Part shown: positions 8,669 to 17,326 of the stretch, one piece after another
Layout of the letters: the number at the start of each line of letters is the position of its first letter
Position numbering within the stretch: position 1 is the first letter of the stretch
DNA from: Eubacterium sp. An11
GTDB taxonomy: Bacteria > Bacillota > Clostridia > Lachnospirales > Lachnospiraceae
Length of the DNA: 55,088 nucleotides
Reading direction: 5' to 3'
Assembly: GCF_002161065.1 (NCBI RefSeq)
Contig: NZ_NFLV01000021.1
Span: forward strand, 1 to 55,088
Translations under genes and position numbers: made by a program
Notes under the pieces: generated by a model
What the model was told of the DNA's origin: nothing
The model's database searches: none
Seen by the model: only the letters and a program-made list of their open reading frames with translations

Positions 8669-8705
8669 TTTGAGAATACTAATCTATGAATATATACTCG
8701 TCGCC

Positions 8706-8969
8706 TTATTCTTCAAGGCCGCTCTCCACGGCCTTTACCAGCGTCTTCAGAGCTTCCTCCTCGTCTGCTCCGATACACTCTATGGTGATCTCCGTTCCGC
8801 GCATGATGGATGCGTCCATCAGCGCCAGAACATTTTTTGCGTCCACTTTCCGTGAACCTGACGCAACCGAAATCTCCGATTGAAACTGTTTTGCTTCTCT
8901 GGCGAGAACCGCTGCCGGTCTGGCATGCAGGCCCGTCAGATTTATCACCGTCACTTTCTGTGATACCAT
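8706..8969 (-). CDS. ptsH: HPr-family phosphocarrier protein
   Basis: An 87-residue phosphocarrier of the phosphotransferase system. The active-site loop GLHARPA carries the His that accepts phosphate from enzyme I. Length and fold match HPr throughout. The regulatory site is changed: the usual KSIMGVM segment with Ser46, the HPr kinase target for CcpA signalling, reads KNVLALM, with Asn in place of Ser. It could therefore carry phosphate for transport but should not be Ser-phosphorylated. The ATG at 8969 has a GAGAGG site. No ptsI is adjacent, so this may be a second HPr paralogue. Confidence 0.92.
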   Translation of the reverse strand: MVSQKVTVINLTGLHARPAAVLAREAKQFQSEISVASGSRKVDAKNVLALMDASIMRGTEITIECIGADEEEALKTLVKAVESGLEE

Positions 8970-9063
8970 TTATACCTCTCCCTCTTTATTGAGCGTTTTT
9001 CTGTTGAACTGCTTTTGATTTCTTCTCTTCTATGCCGTTCCCAGAGAAAATCCGCCCGCTCCG

Positions 9064-11427
9064 TCATTCTGTATCCTCATCCTGAAGATAGAAGAATGAG
9101 GTCTGCTGATCATCTTTTCCAAATAAATTATTGTATTCCAGCAGATTGTATTGGTGAATCAGATCATAATACGGAGAACTCTCATCCTCCAGCTCATAGA
9201 AGTTTCCGTCGCTGCCCCAGTATCCAATGGCATTGATACATGGAACCTCCTCCCGGAGATCTGTCAGAAATTCCAGATAACCGGTCTTCTCAAGTCCTGC
9301 CACATCGGCAAGATATGTGCTGAGATAATTATTGCTGGTACGCTCAATGGTCTGCTCTTCGATATCATAATTGGCCCAGATCAAAAACGGAACTTTATAT
9401 AACTGTTCCAGTTCTTCTCCCTGGAGATCTTCCACCTTTTCTCCCAGAAGTGTATCATAAAAACTGTCTTCCAGATCCGGCTGATGGTCGCCAAAGAATA
9501 CGATCACCGTCGGTTCATCAACTTTCTCAAAATAATGAATCAGCCGTTTCAGCGCTTTATCCGACATCTTCACCATATTCAGATATTGTTCCGCCTTGGA
9601 GAAGCCTTCCAGATTCCCCTTCAGACGGACAGAATCTCCGGTCTCCAGCAGACTTCCGTCGTAACTGCCGTGATTCTGCATGGTGACATTGAACAGATAA
9701 AACGGAGAATCCTCATCCTGCGACTCCTCATACAGCTCGATGATCTTATCATAATCCTCATGGTCAGTGATATGATAATTGACTGTATCCGTGAAAACAG
9801 AGAAATCATCGGACGTATAGAACCGGTCAAAGCCCATCAGCGGATAGATCTTATAACGGCTGTATCCGGTCTTATAATACGGATGCAGCGCATACAGCGG
9901 TCCGTATCCCTGCGCTCCCAAAGTGTAAGTAAGTCCCGCTGTCCTGCTTCTCAGGAACAGCTGATACGGCACGGAATTATCCGGCAGAAAAGCCATGGTG
10001 TTTCCTGTCAGGAACTCAAACTCCGAGTTAGCTGTATTTCCTCCGAACACAGAAGAATACGTGTATCCTTTAATGGTGTTCTCTTTTAACTTGCGGATAA
10101 ACGGCATATAATCTTTCGTCACTTCCATGTCGCCTACGGCCATCAGATCAGAGAAGGACTCATTCATGATAGCGATGATATTTGGTTTCTGTGACGGCGC
10201 ATTCTTTTTATCAGCGTCAGAATCTTCTTCCGCCTCATCGCTGCCCGGGTCGCCGGCGTCATTCTGTGCGGTACCGGCATCCACGCCATCGGCAGACGCT
10301 TCTGTCTTATTGCCGGCTGCGGTTTCCGTGCCGGCGCCGGAGGTATCTGCCGCAGCCCCCGCGCTGTCGGTTCCGTCCACGGACGCACTGTCCTTGTTCC
10401 TGATCTCCGCGGCGTTCACCCTGGCACTGTCCAGCGGATTCAGGCTGTCCACATGTCCCACTGTCTTATCCTTGTCTGATACTTCAGCGCTGCCTGTGGA
10501 TGACTGCTCCTCCGTGACATAATTGCTGGTGATCTCCTGCACCGCATCCACAGAATAGCCTTCCGGCTCCGTCACGTGCAGATATCCGAAAGTCCGGATG
10601 GTAGTCAGCAGGGTGCCGTAATAGCGGTATTTATACTGCGGGCGATATACACGGAAGTCCACGCCGATATTTTCCAGGTAGTCGCTGAAAACATACACCT
10701 GGCAGAAACACATGAATACTGCCACGTAGGCAGCGGCAAAAGCGGTTCTCGCCTTCCACCGGAATAATTTGAATCTTTTCAGTTTAAACAGCAGCGCGAT
10801 CATCACCAGAGCCAGCATGAAAAACTCTGCCGTGTCCACGTCTATTTCAATCCGGTATGTATTGGCCACCGAGACGGCCGTCAAAAAAGAATAGATATCG
10901 GATGCAATAAACGACATGCTCCGGAATACCGTGAGCTCATAGTTCATAATCCCGAAAAATGCCGTCGCAATTATCATCGCTATGGACGCTCCCCGGATGC
11001 TGTTGCAGATGAGCAGCAGAAACAGATAAATGACATAATAAATCATTAAATCCAGGAACAGATACAGAACAGGGATCTGACTCAACGGTCCCCAGAACTG
11101 CATGTCATTGTAATATTCCAGCCATAAAAATGCGGCCAGAGGCGTCAATGCCGCCACGGCCCAGCTGATCCGCTTATTTAATTTGTCACTTAAATGAAAG
11201 TCCTTGATCGTAAGGAATACGAGAACGATCCACAGCCCCCCGCAGATTGTGATGGAATCGGCGTAAAATCTTTTGAAAAAGCTAGAGGCTGTCCCATCAT
11301 AATACAGATGTGGCTGCAGCAGAAACGCTGCCGCCAGCAGCACTTCCAGAAAAACCAGGAACTTCTTCCCGGATTTTCCCTTGAAAAACTTCCGTATTCC
11401 CCATGTTTTTCTTTTTCCTTTGCTCAT
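9064..11427 (-). CDS. LTA synthase-family membrane sulfatase (phosphoglycerol transferase type)
   Basis: A membrane enzyme of the LtaS/MdoB family that transfers glycerol phosphate or similar groups to glycolipids or glycans outside the cell. About five membrane helices occupy residues 25-250. A low-complexity acidic Ser/Ala/Asp/Gly linker spans about residues 305-413, and the sulfatase domain begins at KPNIIAIMNESFSDL. The nucleophile Thr is in FGGNTANSEFEF (near 465), and the metal site includes FFGDHQP. I prefer the ATG at 11427 (MSKGKRK), three bases after GGAGG; the upstream ATG at 11442 has no ribosome site. Substrate is unknown; no glycolipid synthase genes are next to it. Confidence 0.9.
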   Translation of the reverse strand: MSKGKRKTWGIRKFFKGKSGKKFLVFLEVLLAAAFLLQPHLYYDGTASSFFKRFYADSITICGGLWIVLVFLTIKDFHLSDKLNKRISWAVAALTPLAAFLWLEYYNDMQFWGPLSQIPVLYLFLDLMIYYVIYLFLLLICNSIRGASIAMIIATAFFGIMNYELTVFRSMSFIASDIYSFLTAVSVANTYRIEIDVDTAEFFMLALVMIALLFKLKRFKLFRWKARTAFAAAYVAVFMCFCQVYVFSDYLENIGVDFRVYRPQYKYRYYGTLLTTIRTFGYLHVTEPEGYSVDAVQEITSNYVTEEQSSTGSAEVSDKDKTVGHVDSLNPLDSARVNAAEIRNKDSASVDGTDSAGAAADTSGAGTETAAGNKTEASADGVDAGTAQNDAGDPGSDEAEEDSDADKKNAPSQKPNIIAIMNESFSDLMAVGDMEVTKDYMPFIRKLKENTIKGYTYSSVFGGNTANSEFEFLTGNTMAFLPDNSVPYQLFLRSRTAGLTYTLGAQGYGPLYALHPYYKTGYSRYKIYPLMGFDRFYTSDDFSVFTDTVNYHITDHEDYDKIIELYEESQDEDSPFYLFNVTMQNHGSYDGSLLETGDSVRLKGNLEGFSKAEQYLNMVKMSDKALKRLIHYFEKVDEPTVIVFFGDHQPDLEDSFYDTLLGEKVEDLQGEELEQLYKVPFLIWANYDIEEQTIERTSNNYLSTYLADVAGLEKTGYLEFLTDLREEVPCINAIGYWGSDGNFYELEDESSPYYDLIHQYNLLEYNNLFGKDDQQTSFFYLQDEDTE
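10189..10515 (-). other. Low-complexity linker inside the LTA-synthase-like gene
   Basis: About 109 codons encode a Ser/Ala/Asp/Glu/Gly/Thr-rich, almost hydrophobic-free stretch between the membrane domain and the extracellular sulfatase domain. Typical LtaS linkers are far shorter. Confidence 0.8.
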
Positions 11428-11475
11428 AAACCTCCACTCCATCTTATATTTACCTTATTTTTACAAATCTTTTTA

Positions 11476-11503
11476 AATATATCACATTTCCTTACAATGT
11501 CAA
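11476..11503 (-). promoter_or_regulatory. Predicted promoter for the LTA-synthase-like gene
   Basis: On the minus strand TTGACA (complement of 11498-11503), a 16-bp spacer and TATATT (complement of 11476-11481) precede the start by about 50 bases. Confidence 0.6.
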
Positions 11504-11580
11504 TAAACTTATTCTGACGAAATTCTTGCAGTGAAGTTGTAAATTTACGGACATTTTCACCTTCCGCGCGCCCTTCTGCA

Positions 11581-12543
11581 CTACCGGAACTGTTTCAGTT
11601 TCTCATACATCCGGCTGGAAACCGGCACCGGAATACCGTATTTTTCTGCTTCCCGCACAATGTATCCGCTGAACACATCCGCCTCAGACCTGCGCCCGGC
11701 ACGGATATCCCTCTGAAGAGAACTGGTGGCATTATCCGCATAGCCATGATAAAAACGATCTATGATGGCATCCGTATGTTCTTTTTTGATGGCAACGCCC
11801 TTAGCCAGCGCCACCTGTTCCGCCTCCCGCACGAGAGCCTCATACTCTTTTGCTTTACGCTCCTCTTTCCGAAGCTGCCCGATATCATTGTCATAATAGG
11901 CGGTCACCACATTATAAGCACAGTTTAAAATGTATTTGCGCCAGATCTCCACCTCGATATCTTCCGCCACCTCAAAATCGATTCCCGCAGCGGTTAGAAG
12001 CGCCGCCGCTTCCTCCACCTTTTTCTGCTGCAGGGCGTCCGCATTCTTAATGCCGATGCAGAGCCGTGCAAAGTCTCCCTGCTGGGTGATGGAGAAATCC
12101 TCATTGGCAAAGGCCACAATATAGATCAGGGCATCCACCACGGTGCCTTTTCCCAAAAGATCACGCACCCGCTCACCCGGATTCACTCCGTTCATCACCG
12201 GGATCAATATGGTTCTGTCGGACACCGCCTGACCAAGCTCCCGGCAGACCTCTTCCAGCGAATAATTTTTCACACAGATAAAAATGATATCCTGTTCCGG
12301 CAGATCGCCTGTCTCCACCACCTGCTCCGGCACAGCTCTTAGCTCGCCCTTATATTCACTGTGAAGAATAAGCCCCTCTTTCTCAAGGGACTCCTTCCTT
12401 GCACCCCGGGCCGCCAGTGTAAGATGCGGGCAGACCTGACCAAGCATTCCGGCCAGATAGCCGCCAACGCCGCCGATTCCCACTACGGCAATCCTTTTAT
12501 CTGCTATGTTTCTATCACAAATTTGTGTCTTTTCCATATCCAT
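11581..12543 (-). CDS. panE: 2-dehydropantoate 2-reductase family protein
   Basis: A 320-residue protein of the ketopantoate reductase (ApbA/PanE) family, which uses NADPH to reduce 2-dehydropantoate in pantothenate synthesis. The Rossmann motif is VGIGGVGGYLAG (about 22-33), the substrate/cofactor segment FICVKNYSLEEV is near 90, PVMNGVNPGE is near 117, and the C-terminal helical domain has RDIRAGRRSEADVFSG. Length is normal. The start at 12543 has a rather distant GGAG. No panB, panC or panD is beside it and several paralogues often occur per genome, so the true substrate is uncertain. Confidence 0.85.
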   Translation of the reverse strand: MDMEKTQICDRNIADKRIAVVGIGGVGGYLAGMLGQVCPHLTLAARGARKESLEKEGLILHSEYKGELRAVPEQVVETGDLPEQDIIFICVKNYSLEEVCRELGQAVSDRTILIPVMNGVNPGERVRDLLGKGTVVDALIYIVAFANEDFSITQQGDFARLCIGIKNADALQQKKVEEAAALLTAAGIDFEVAEDIEVEIWRKYILNCAYNVVTAYYDNDIGQLRKEERKAKEYEALVREAEQVALAKGVAIKKEHTDAIIDRFYHGYADNATSSLQRDIRAGRRSEADVFSGYIVREAEKYGIPVPVSSRMYEKLKQFR

Positions 12544-12564
12544 TTTCTTTCTCTGCTCCTTTTT

Positions 12565-13152
12565 TCATTTTTTCATCTGAAATCCTTCCGCAAAAAAATA
12601 AGCTGCCATCTGGGCCCTCCCCGAAAAACGCTCCTTTTTCAAAAGCTCCGCCGTCTCTTCCCGGCTGTAAAATCCCGGTTGGATCCACTCATCGGCCTCT
12701 GTATGTTCCGAGGCTCCGCCAGGCAATTCTCCTTCCACCTCGGCAAACAGCACCCAGGCGGAGGAATCGCTGAGATCCGGAGACGCATAGGAAGGCGAAA
12801 GCACCTGCCGCACTCTTTTCAATGCCAGCCCGGTTTCTTCAAAAAGCTCTCTCCTGGCGCACTCCTCCACATTTTCTCCCTCATCAATATGTCCGGCAGG
12901 CAGATTGTAGACAAAATGGTTGACTCCCATGCGAAACTCCCGGCAGAGAAGAATCTTCTCCCCCGCAAACCCCACAATGACCACGCCGGAAGCCCGCTGC
13001 CCCAGCTGTTCCGGGCAGTCATAATCAAAGTTACTGACAGTCTCATAGATTTTCTCGCCACCCTCTGAATTGGTATAATTCAAGGTGTAATTTTTTAAAA
13101 AGCGGGTATCCCGGGTCTTCTGCATAGAATTTAGAACTGGAATTTTTTTCAT
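12565..13152 (-). CDS. Nudix hydrolase, ADP-ribose pyrophosphatase-like
   Basis: A 195-residue Nudix hydrolase. The box is complete: GHIDEGENVEECARRELFEETGL fits G-x5-E-x7-REU-x2-EE-x-G-U and holds the metal-binding glutamates. The N-terminal beta-strand region and overall length resemble ADP-ribose pyrophosphatases. The frame is open to 13284, but the ATG at 13152 (MKKIPVLN) has a strong AGGGGG site six bases upstream and the extra 44 residues look like leader sequence. It lies between gatB and the ketopantoate reductase on the same strand, probably in the same transcript. Confidence 0.88.
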   Translation of the reverse strand: MKKIPVLNSMQKTRDTRFLKNYTLNYTNSEGGEKIYETVSNFDYDCPEQLGQRASGVVIVGFAGEKILLCREFRMGVNHFVYNLPAGHIDEGENVEECARRELFEETGLALKRVRQVLSPSYASPDLSDSSAWVLFAEVEGELPGGASEHTEADEWIQPGFYSREETAELLKKERFSGRAQMAAYFFAEGFQMKK

Positions 13153-13267
13153 AATTTCCCCCTGTATCATATTCTCCTGTACGCAGGAAAGGGCAGCCGC
13201 AAATTCTGTTTTCTCTTTTGCAGCCGCCCCTGTGTAATCGGTTTTTATTTTATGGCAGGAACTTTTG

Positions 13268-14701
13268 TCAGTCCAGAAGTTCATGAAGAATCTGATTGAC
13301 CATGGTAGGATCTGCCTTACCCTTCATGGCGCGCATGGTCTGTCCTATAAAAAATCCCATGGCTTTTTTCTTGCCGGCCTTGTAATCTTCGACAGATTTC
13401 GGATTATTCTCCACGATTTCCTCGATGACCTTCCGAAGTGCTCCCTCGTCGTTCACTGTCTTCAGTCCATTTTCTTCCACATAGGCCTCCGGTTCCACAT
13501 CATCTTTAAAAATGGCCTCAAATACTTTTCTCGCCACTTTCCGGTTGATGGCTCCGGACTCGATCAGCTCGATCATTTTTACCAGGTGAGCCGGACTGAA
13601 ATGCAGATCAGAAGCCTCCATCTCATTTTCTTTCAGGAGACGCATCGTATCTCCCATAATCCAGTTGGATACTTCCTTCGGTGCAGCACCCAGAGCGATA
13701 CAGCTCTCAAAGAGGTCTGTCAATGTCTTATCTGAGGTGAGAATATCTATATCATATTCCGGCAGACCGTATTCTTCTTTGTAGCGGGCCTGTTTTTCAT
13801 CCCGAAACTCCGGCTGTCTCTTCCGGATCTCCTCCAGCCACTCATCAGAAATAATGATCGGCGGCAGGTCCGGTTCCGGGAAATACCGATAATCCTGAGC
13901 ATCCTCCTTGGAACGCATCGGATAAGAATACTCCTTGTCATCATCCCAGCGGCGGGTCTCCTGCACTACCTTTTTCCCGTCTTCCAGCAGGTCAATCTGA
14001 CGCTCTGTCTCTCCCTCGATGGCTCTGGCAATGGCGCTGAAAGAATTCAGGTTTTTCATTTCAGTCCTGGTGCCGAACTCTTCTGCTCCCAGTTCACGGA
14101 CAGAAAGATTGACATCCGCGCGCATGGAGCCTTCCTGCAATTTACAGTCGGAAGCGCCCAGATACTGAATGATCATACGGAGCTTTTCCAGGTACGCGAT
14201 CACTTCGTCCGCGGAACGCATATCCGGTTCCGACACGATTTCGATCAGCGGCACGCCGCTTCGGTTGAAATCCACCAGAGAGTTACCGGTGGCAGGATCA
14301 TGGATCAGCTTGCCGGCATCTTCTTCCATATGAATCTCGTGGATGCCGATACTCTTTTTACGGCCGTCCACTTCGATATCCACATGTCCATTGCGGCATA
14401 TCGGATAGTATAACTGAGAAATCTGATAATTTTGTGGATTATCCGGATAAAAATAATTTTTCCGGTCAAATTTACAATTCTGCGTGATGGTACAGTTGGT
14501 CGCCAGACCTACAGCCGCAGCGTATTCCACCACCTGTTTATTGAGAACCGGAAGGGAACCCGGCATCCCGGTGCATACCGGACAGGTATGAGTATTTGGC
14601 GCACCGCCAAATTCCGTGCTGCATCCGCAGAATATCTTTGTCTTAGTGGCAAGCTCCACATGCACTTCCAGACCAATCACTGTCTCATACTGTCTGCTCA
14701 T
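13268..14701 (-). CDS. gatB: Asp/Glu-tRNA(Asn/Gln) amidotransferase subunit B
   Basis: The tRNA-binding and kinase subunit of GatCAB, which converts Glu-tRNA-Gln (and Asp-tRNA-Asn) to the correct aminoacyl-tRNA. The 477-residue product has the cradle domain starting with GLEVHVEL, the conserved CGCSTEFGGAPNTHTCPVC zinc-type segment (32-50), GVPLIEIVSEPD, and the C-terminal helical plus YqeY-like tail with GFFIGQTMRAMKGKADP. It overlaps the gatA stop by four bases (ATGA), showing translational coupling, with AGGAGG inside the end of gatA. Confidence 0.97.
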   Translation of the reverse strand: MSRQYETVIGLEVHVELATKTKIFCGCSTEFGGAPNTHTCPVCTGMPGSLPVLNKQVVEYAAAVGLATNCTITQNCKFDRKNYFYPDNPQNYQISQLYYPICRNGHVDIEVDGRKKSIGIHEIHMEEDAGKLIHDPATGNSLVDFNRSGVPLIEIVSEPDMRSADEVIAYLEKLRMIIQYLGASDCKLQEGSMRADVNLSVRELGAEEFGTRTEMKNLNSFSAIARAIEGETERQIDLLEDGKKVVQETRRWDDDKEYSYPMRSKEDAQDYRYFPEPDLPPIIISDEWLEEIRKRQPEFRDEKQARYKEEYGLPEYDIDILTSDKTLTDLFESCIALGAAPKEVSNWIMGDTMRLLKENEMEASDLHFSPAHLVKMIELIESGAINRKVARKVFEAIFKDDVEPEAYVEENGLKTVNDEGALRKVIEEIVENNPKSVEDYKAGKKKAMGFFIGQTMRAMKGKADPTMVNQILHELLD

Positions 14702-16185
14702 TTCTCTTCCCCTCCTTCTTTCGCAGTCCCTGGCGCTGTCATATCAAACCCCCGGTGCTGCTCATACGTATAGGCCGCCCGGATGATATTTTTCTCTTTA
14801 AAGCAGTCCCCGATCAGCTGCAGTCCCACCGGCAGACCTTTTTTGTCTGTACCGCACGGAACTGTAATTCCCGGCAGTCCGGCAAGATTTACAGAGATCG
14901 TATAAATGTCTCCCAGATACATCTTGATCGGATCACTCAGGCTGGCGCCAAGCTTCGGAGCGGTGGTCGGAGCCGCCGGTCCAAGGATCATGTCATATTT
15001 TGCAAATGCTTTGTCAAACTCCTGCTTGATGAGCGCTTTGGTCCGGAGCGCTTTCAGATAGTAAGCGTCATAATAGCCGGAACTCAACACAAAGGAACCC
15101 AGCATGATCCGGCGCTTCACTTCCTCGCCGAATCCCTCGGAACGGGTCTTCTTGTACATATTATGGAGTCCTTCAAATTCCGGTGTGCGATAGCCGTACT
15201 TTACGCCGTCAAAACGGGCCAGATTGGAGCTGGCTTCCGCACAGGCGATGACATAGTAAGCTGGGATGGCATATTTCACCAGTCCCAGATCAAACTCCTC
15301 CACCTGGGCACCCTGTGCTTCCAGAACTTTGGCCGCTTTCAGAACTGCCTCCCGCACATCTTCGTCCAGTCCTTCTCCGAAATAATCTCTCGGAATACCG
15401 ATCTTCATTCCTTTCACATCGTCCACCAGAGCGGAGGCAAAACTGCCGTCTTCCCTTTTTACGGAAGTGCTGTCTTTCTCATCGTGAGAAGTGACAGCAT
15501 CCAGGATCACCGCACAGTCCCTCACATCTTTCGCCATGGGACCGATCTGGTCAAGAGAGGAACCGTAAGCGATCAGCCCGTACCGGGACACAGTTCCGTA
15601 GGTCGGTTTCATACCTACCACGCCGCAGTAAGACGCCGGCTGGCGGATGGATCCGCCGGTATCGGAACCCAGCGCAAAAATACATTCCTCCGCTGCCACT
15701 GCCGCCGCGGAGCCGCCGGAAGAACCGCCCGGCACGTGTCCGGTATCCCACGGATTCTTTGTCGGTCCGTAATAGGATGTCTCCGTGGTGCTTCCCATGG
15801 CAAACTCATCCATATTTGTCTTTCCGATGATGACCACTCCGGCTTTCTCCAGATTCTTTACCGCTTCCGCTGTGTATGGCGGCACAAAATTATCAAGGAT
15901 CCGGGAACTGCAGGTGGTACGGATCCCCTCGGTGCACATGTTGTCTTTGATGGCCGCCGGCACGCCGGCCAGCGGTCCGGTGAGAACGCCCTCGTCTATC
16001 AGCTTCTGAACTTCCTGCGCCCGTTTTAGTACTGTTTCTCTATCAAGAACTGTAACATAGCAGTGATAGGCAGGCTCTTTTTCTTCAATGGCATCCATAG
16101 CCGCCATCGCCGCATCCATGACGGTAATCTCGCCTGCTTTGATTCTCTCACTGAGCTTCACAGCTGTATCATTCATCAAACCCAT
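14698..16185 (-). CDS. gatA: Asp/Glu-tRNA(Asn/Gln) amidotransferase subunit A
   Basis: The amidase-signature glutaminase subunit of GatCAB, releasing ammonia from glutamine. The 495-residue protein contains the Ser-cisSer-Lys triad: Lys in PAAIKDN (about 79) and the serines in PGGSSGGSAAAVAA and GSDTGGSIRQPA. The remainder, including YGTVSRYGLIAYGSSLDQIGP, is standard. The ATG at 16185 has AGGAGG six bases upstream. The gene follows gatC by 21 bases and runs into gatB. Confidence 0.98.
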   Translation of the reverse strand: MGLMNDTAVKLSERIKAGEITVMDAAMAAMDAIEEKEPAYHCYVTVLDRETVLKRAQEVQKLIDEGVLTGPLAGVPAAIKDNMCTEGIRTTCSSRILDNFVPPYTAEAVKNLEKAGVVIIGKTNMDEFAMGSTTETSYYGPTKNPWDTGHVPGGSSGGSAAAVAAEECIFALGSDTGGSIRQPASYCGVVGMKPTYGTVSRYGLIAYGSSLDQIGPMAKDVRDCAVILDAVTSHDEKDSTSVKREDGSFASALVDDVKGMKIGIPRDYFGEGLDEDVREAVLKAAKVLEAQGAQVEEFDLGLVKYAIPAYYVIACAEASSNLARFDGVKYGYRTPEFEGLHNMYKKTRSEGFGEEVKRRIMLGSFVLSSGYYDAYYLKALRTKALIKQEFDKAFAKYDMILGPAAPTTAPKLGASLSDPIKMYLGDIYTISVNLAGLPGITVPCGTDKKGLPVGLQLIGDCFKEKNIIRAAYTYEQHRGFDMTAPGTAKEGGEEK

Positions 16186-16206
16186 TGCTGTCCTCCTGTT
16201 TCCGTT

Positions 16207-16500
16207 CTAATCAAATGTTTTCGGAACCACGAAGGCTCCCTCTTTCGCTTCCGGAGCATTGGCAAGCACCTTGTCCCGCTCATCTGTATTGGTAACCACA
16301 TCTTCCCGAAATACATTATGCACCGGAAATACATGACTCATCGGCTCCACACCGCTGGTATCCAATTCATTTAATGTGTCAATATAGTCAAGCATTTTCG
16401 CCATATCTTCTTTTGCCCGCTCTTTCTCCTCCGGAGAAAGCTCCAGTTTCGCGAGAATTCCGACATAGTCAATTGTTTCGTTCGAAATTACATTTGCCAT
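16207..16500 (-). CDS. gatC: Asp/Glu-tRNA(Asn/Gln) amidotransferase subunit C
   Basis: The small stabilising subunit of GatCAB. The 97-residue protein has the usual helical start (TIDYVGILAKLELSPEEKERAKEDM) and the extended C-terminal belt (FREDVVTN, LANAPEAKEGAFVVPK). I start it at the ATG at 16500; an upstream in-frame GTG at 16509 lies inside the ribosome site (GGAGTG) and is unlikely. First gene of the gatCAB transcript. Confidence 0.95.
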   Translation of the reverse strand: MANVISNETIDYVGILAKLELSPEEKERAKEDMAKMLDYIDTLNELDTSGVEPMSHVFPVHNVFREDVVTNTDERDKVLANAPEAKEGAFVVPKTFD

Positions 16501-16548
16501 GACTGTCACTCCTTCATATATATTCTTTTATAAGGATTCTCCTCTTAT

Positions 16549-16643
16549 AAACCAAAAGAAAACCGGGGCAGGGCGCATCGCTCCGGCAAAAGGCCCAAAA
16601 CCTTTCGCCCATCAGCTGTAACAAGCACGCCCTTGTGCCCCGG
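16549..16643 (-). terminator. Structured RNA ending in a T-run: terminator or leader upstream of gatC
   Basis: On the minus strand CCGGGGCACAAGGGCG (complement of 16628-16643) pairs with CGCCCTGCCCCGG (complement of 16563-16575), with a small bulge, and is followed by TTTTCTTTTGG. The 52-base interior holds a second 9-bp stem, GGCGAAAGG/CCTTTTGCC (complement of 16601-16609 and 16585-16593), plus unpaired conserved-looking stretches. It sits 90 bases beyond the acetyltransferase stop and 50 bases before gatC. It may only terminate the upstream gene, but the branched interior also fits a leader or small RNA. It did not match any riboswitch class I know. Confidence 0.6.
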
Positions 16644-16733
16644 CAACATTATCCATTATTCTGTGGGAACCATCTGGCTGTCAGATGCTCCCGTGAGAGA
16701 AAAACTGCATTTCCAGCAAAAAACATACCACAT

Positions 16734-17300
16734 TTAATAATGTTTATCAAGCGCAAAACGTACATTTTTCTCATACATCTCATCACTCAGGATGGAATGA
16801 TACAGGGCTTTCATGGCATTTTTTGCCTGTTCTCCCTGCAGTTCGCGGCCCAGATTGAGGATCAGATACGGTACTCCGAACACCTGCGCTTTAAGATCCG
16901 TGTACCGGACATCGTTTCTCAGATAAAACTGGATCCTTCGTTTCTGCAAATCCAGCACCTCCGGTTCTCTGGCCAGCGGCTCCTCCACCTCCAGCAGCAC
17001 GCTCTCTCTGTCCTCCAAATGTTCTTTCATGATTCCTAAAATCTGACTGCCGGTTCCTTTTCCCCGTCCCTGTTCCATGACAGCAAAATAATCCAGCAAA
17101 AAGAAATCTCCGGTTTTCAGCAGGCAGGTGTAAGCTGACAGGCTGCCGTTTTCATAATATCCATATGGGAAGTATTTTCCCTCTTTTACGGCCTTTTCCA
17201 TAATATAAAAAGGCTTGATCTCATCCGCCGGGAAATGATTTCCCATCTGGGTATCATACAGATGACGGAATTCCGCTAGCTGCATCAGTCTGCGTTCCAT
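16734..17300 (-). CDS. GNAT-family N-acetyltransferase
   Basis: A 188-residue GNAT-fold acetyltransferase of unknown substrate. The acetyl-CoA binding signature is YFAVMEQGRGKGTGSQILGIM (motif A, about residues 78-98), followed by an EVEEPLA strand and a C-terminal FYLRNDVRY segment typical of GNAT motif B. The ATG at 17300 (MERRLMQL) has AGGAGG seven bases before it; the open frame to 17330 lacks a site. It follows the TPM protein by 26 bases on the same strand and probably shares its transcript. Confidence 0.85.
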   Translation of the reverse strand: MERRLMQLAEFRHLYDTQMGNHFPADEIKPFYIMEKAVKEGKYFPYGYYENGSLSAYTCLLKTGDFFLLDYFAVMEQGRGKGTGSQILGIMKEHLEDRESVLLEVEEPLAREPEVLDLQKRRIQFYLRNDVRYTDLKAQVFGVPYLILNLGRELQGEQAKNAMKALYHSILSDEMYEKNVRFALDKHY

Positions 17301-17326
17301 AATATATCCTCCTTGATTTATCATTC

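Noticed and set aside
8357-8700. glmS ribozyme upstream of glmS
   Set aside because: Neither the conserved ribozyme core nor its cleavage-site context is visible in the leader; a normal promoter lies 110 bases upstream.
14755-16029. 424-residue plus-strand open frame
   Set aside because: It is the antisense shadow of gatA, with no ribosome site and no recognisable domain.
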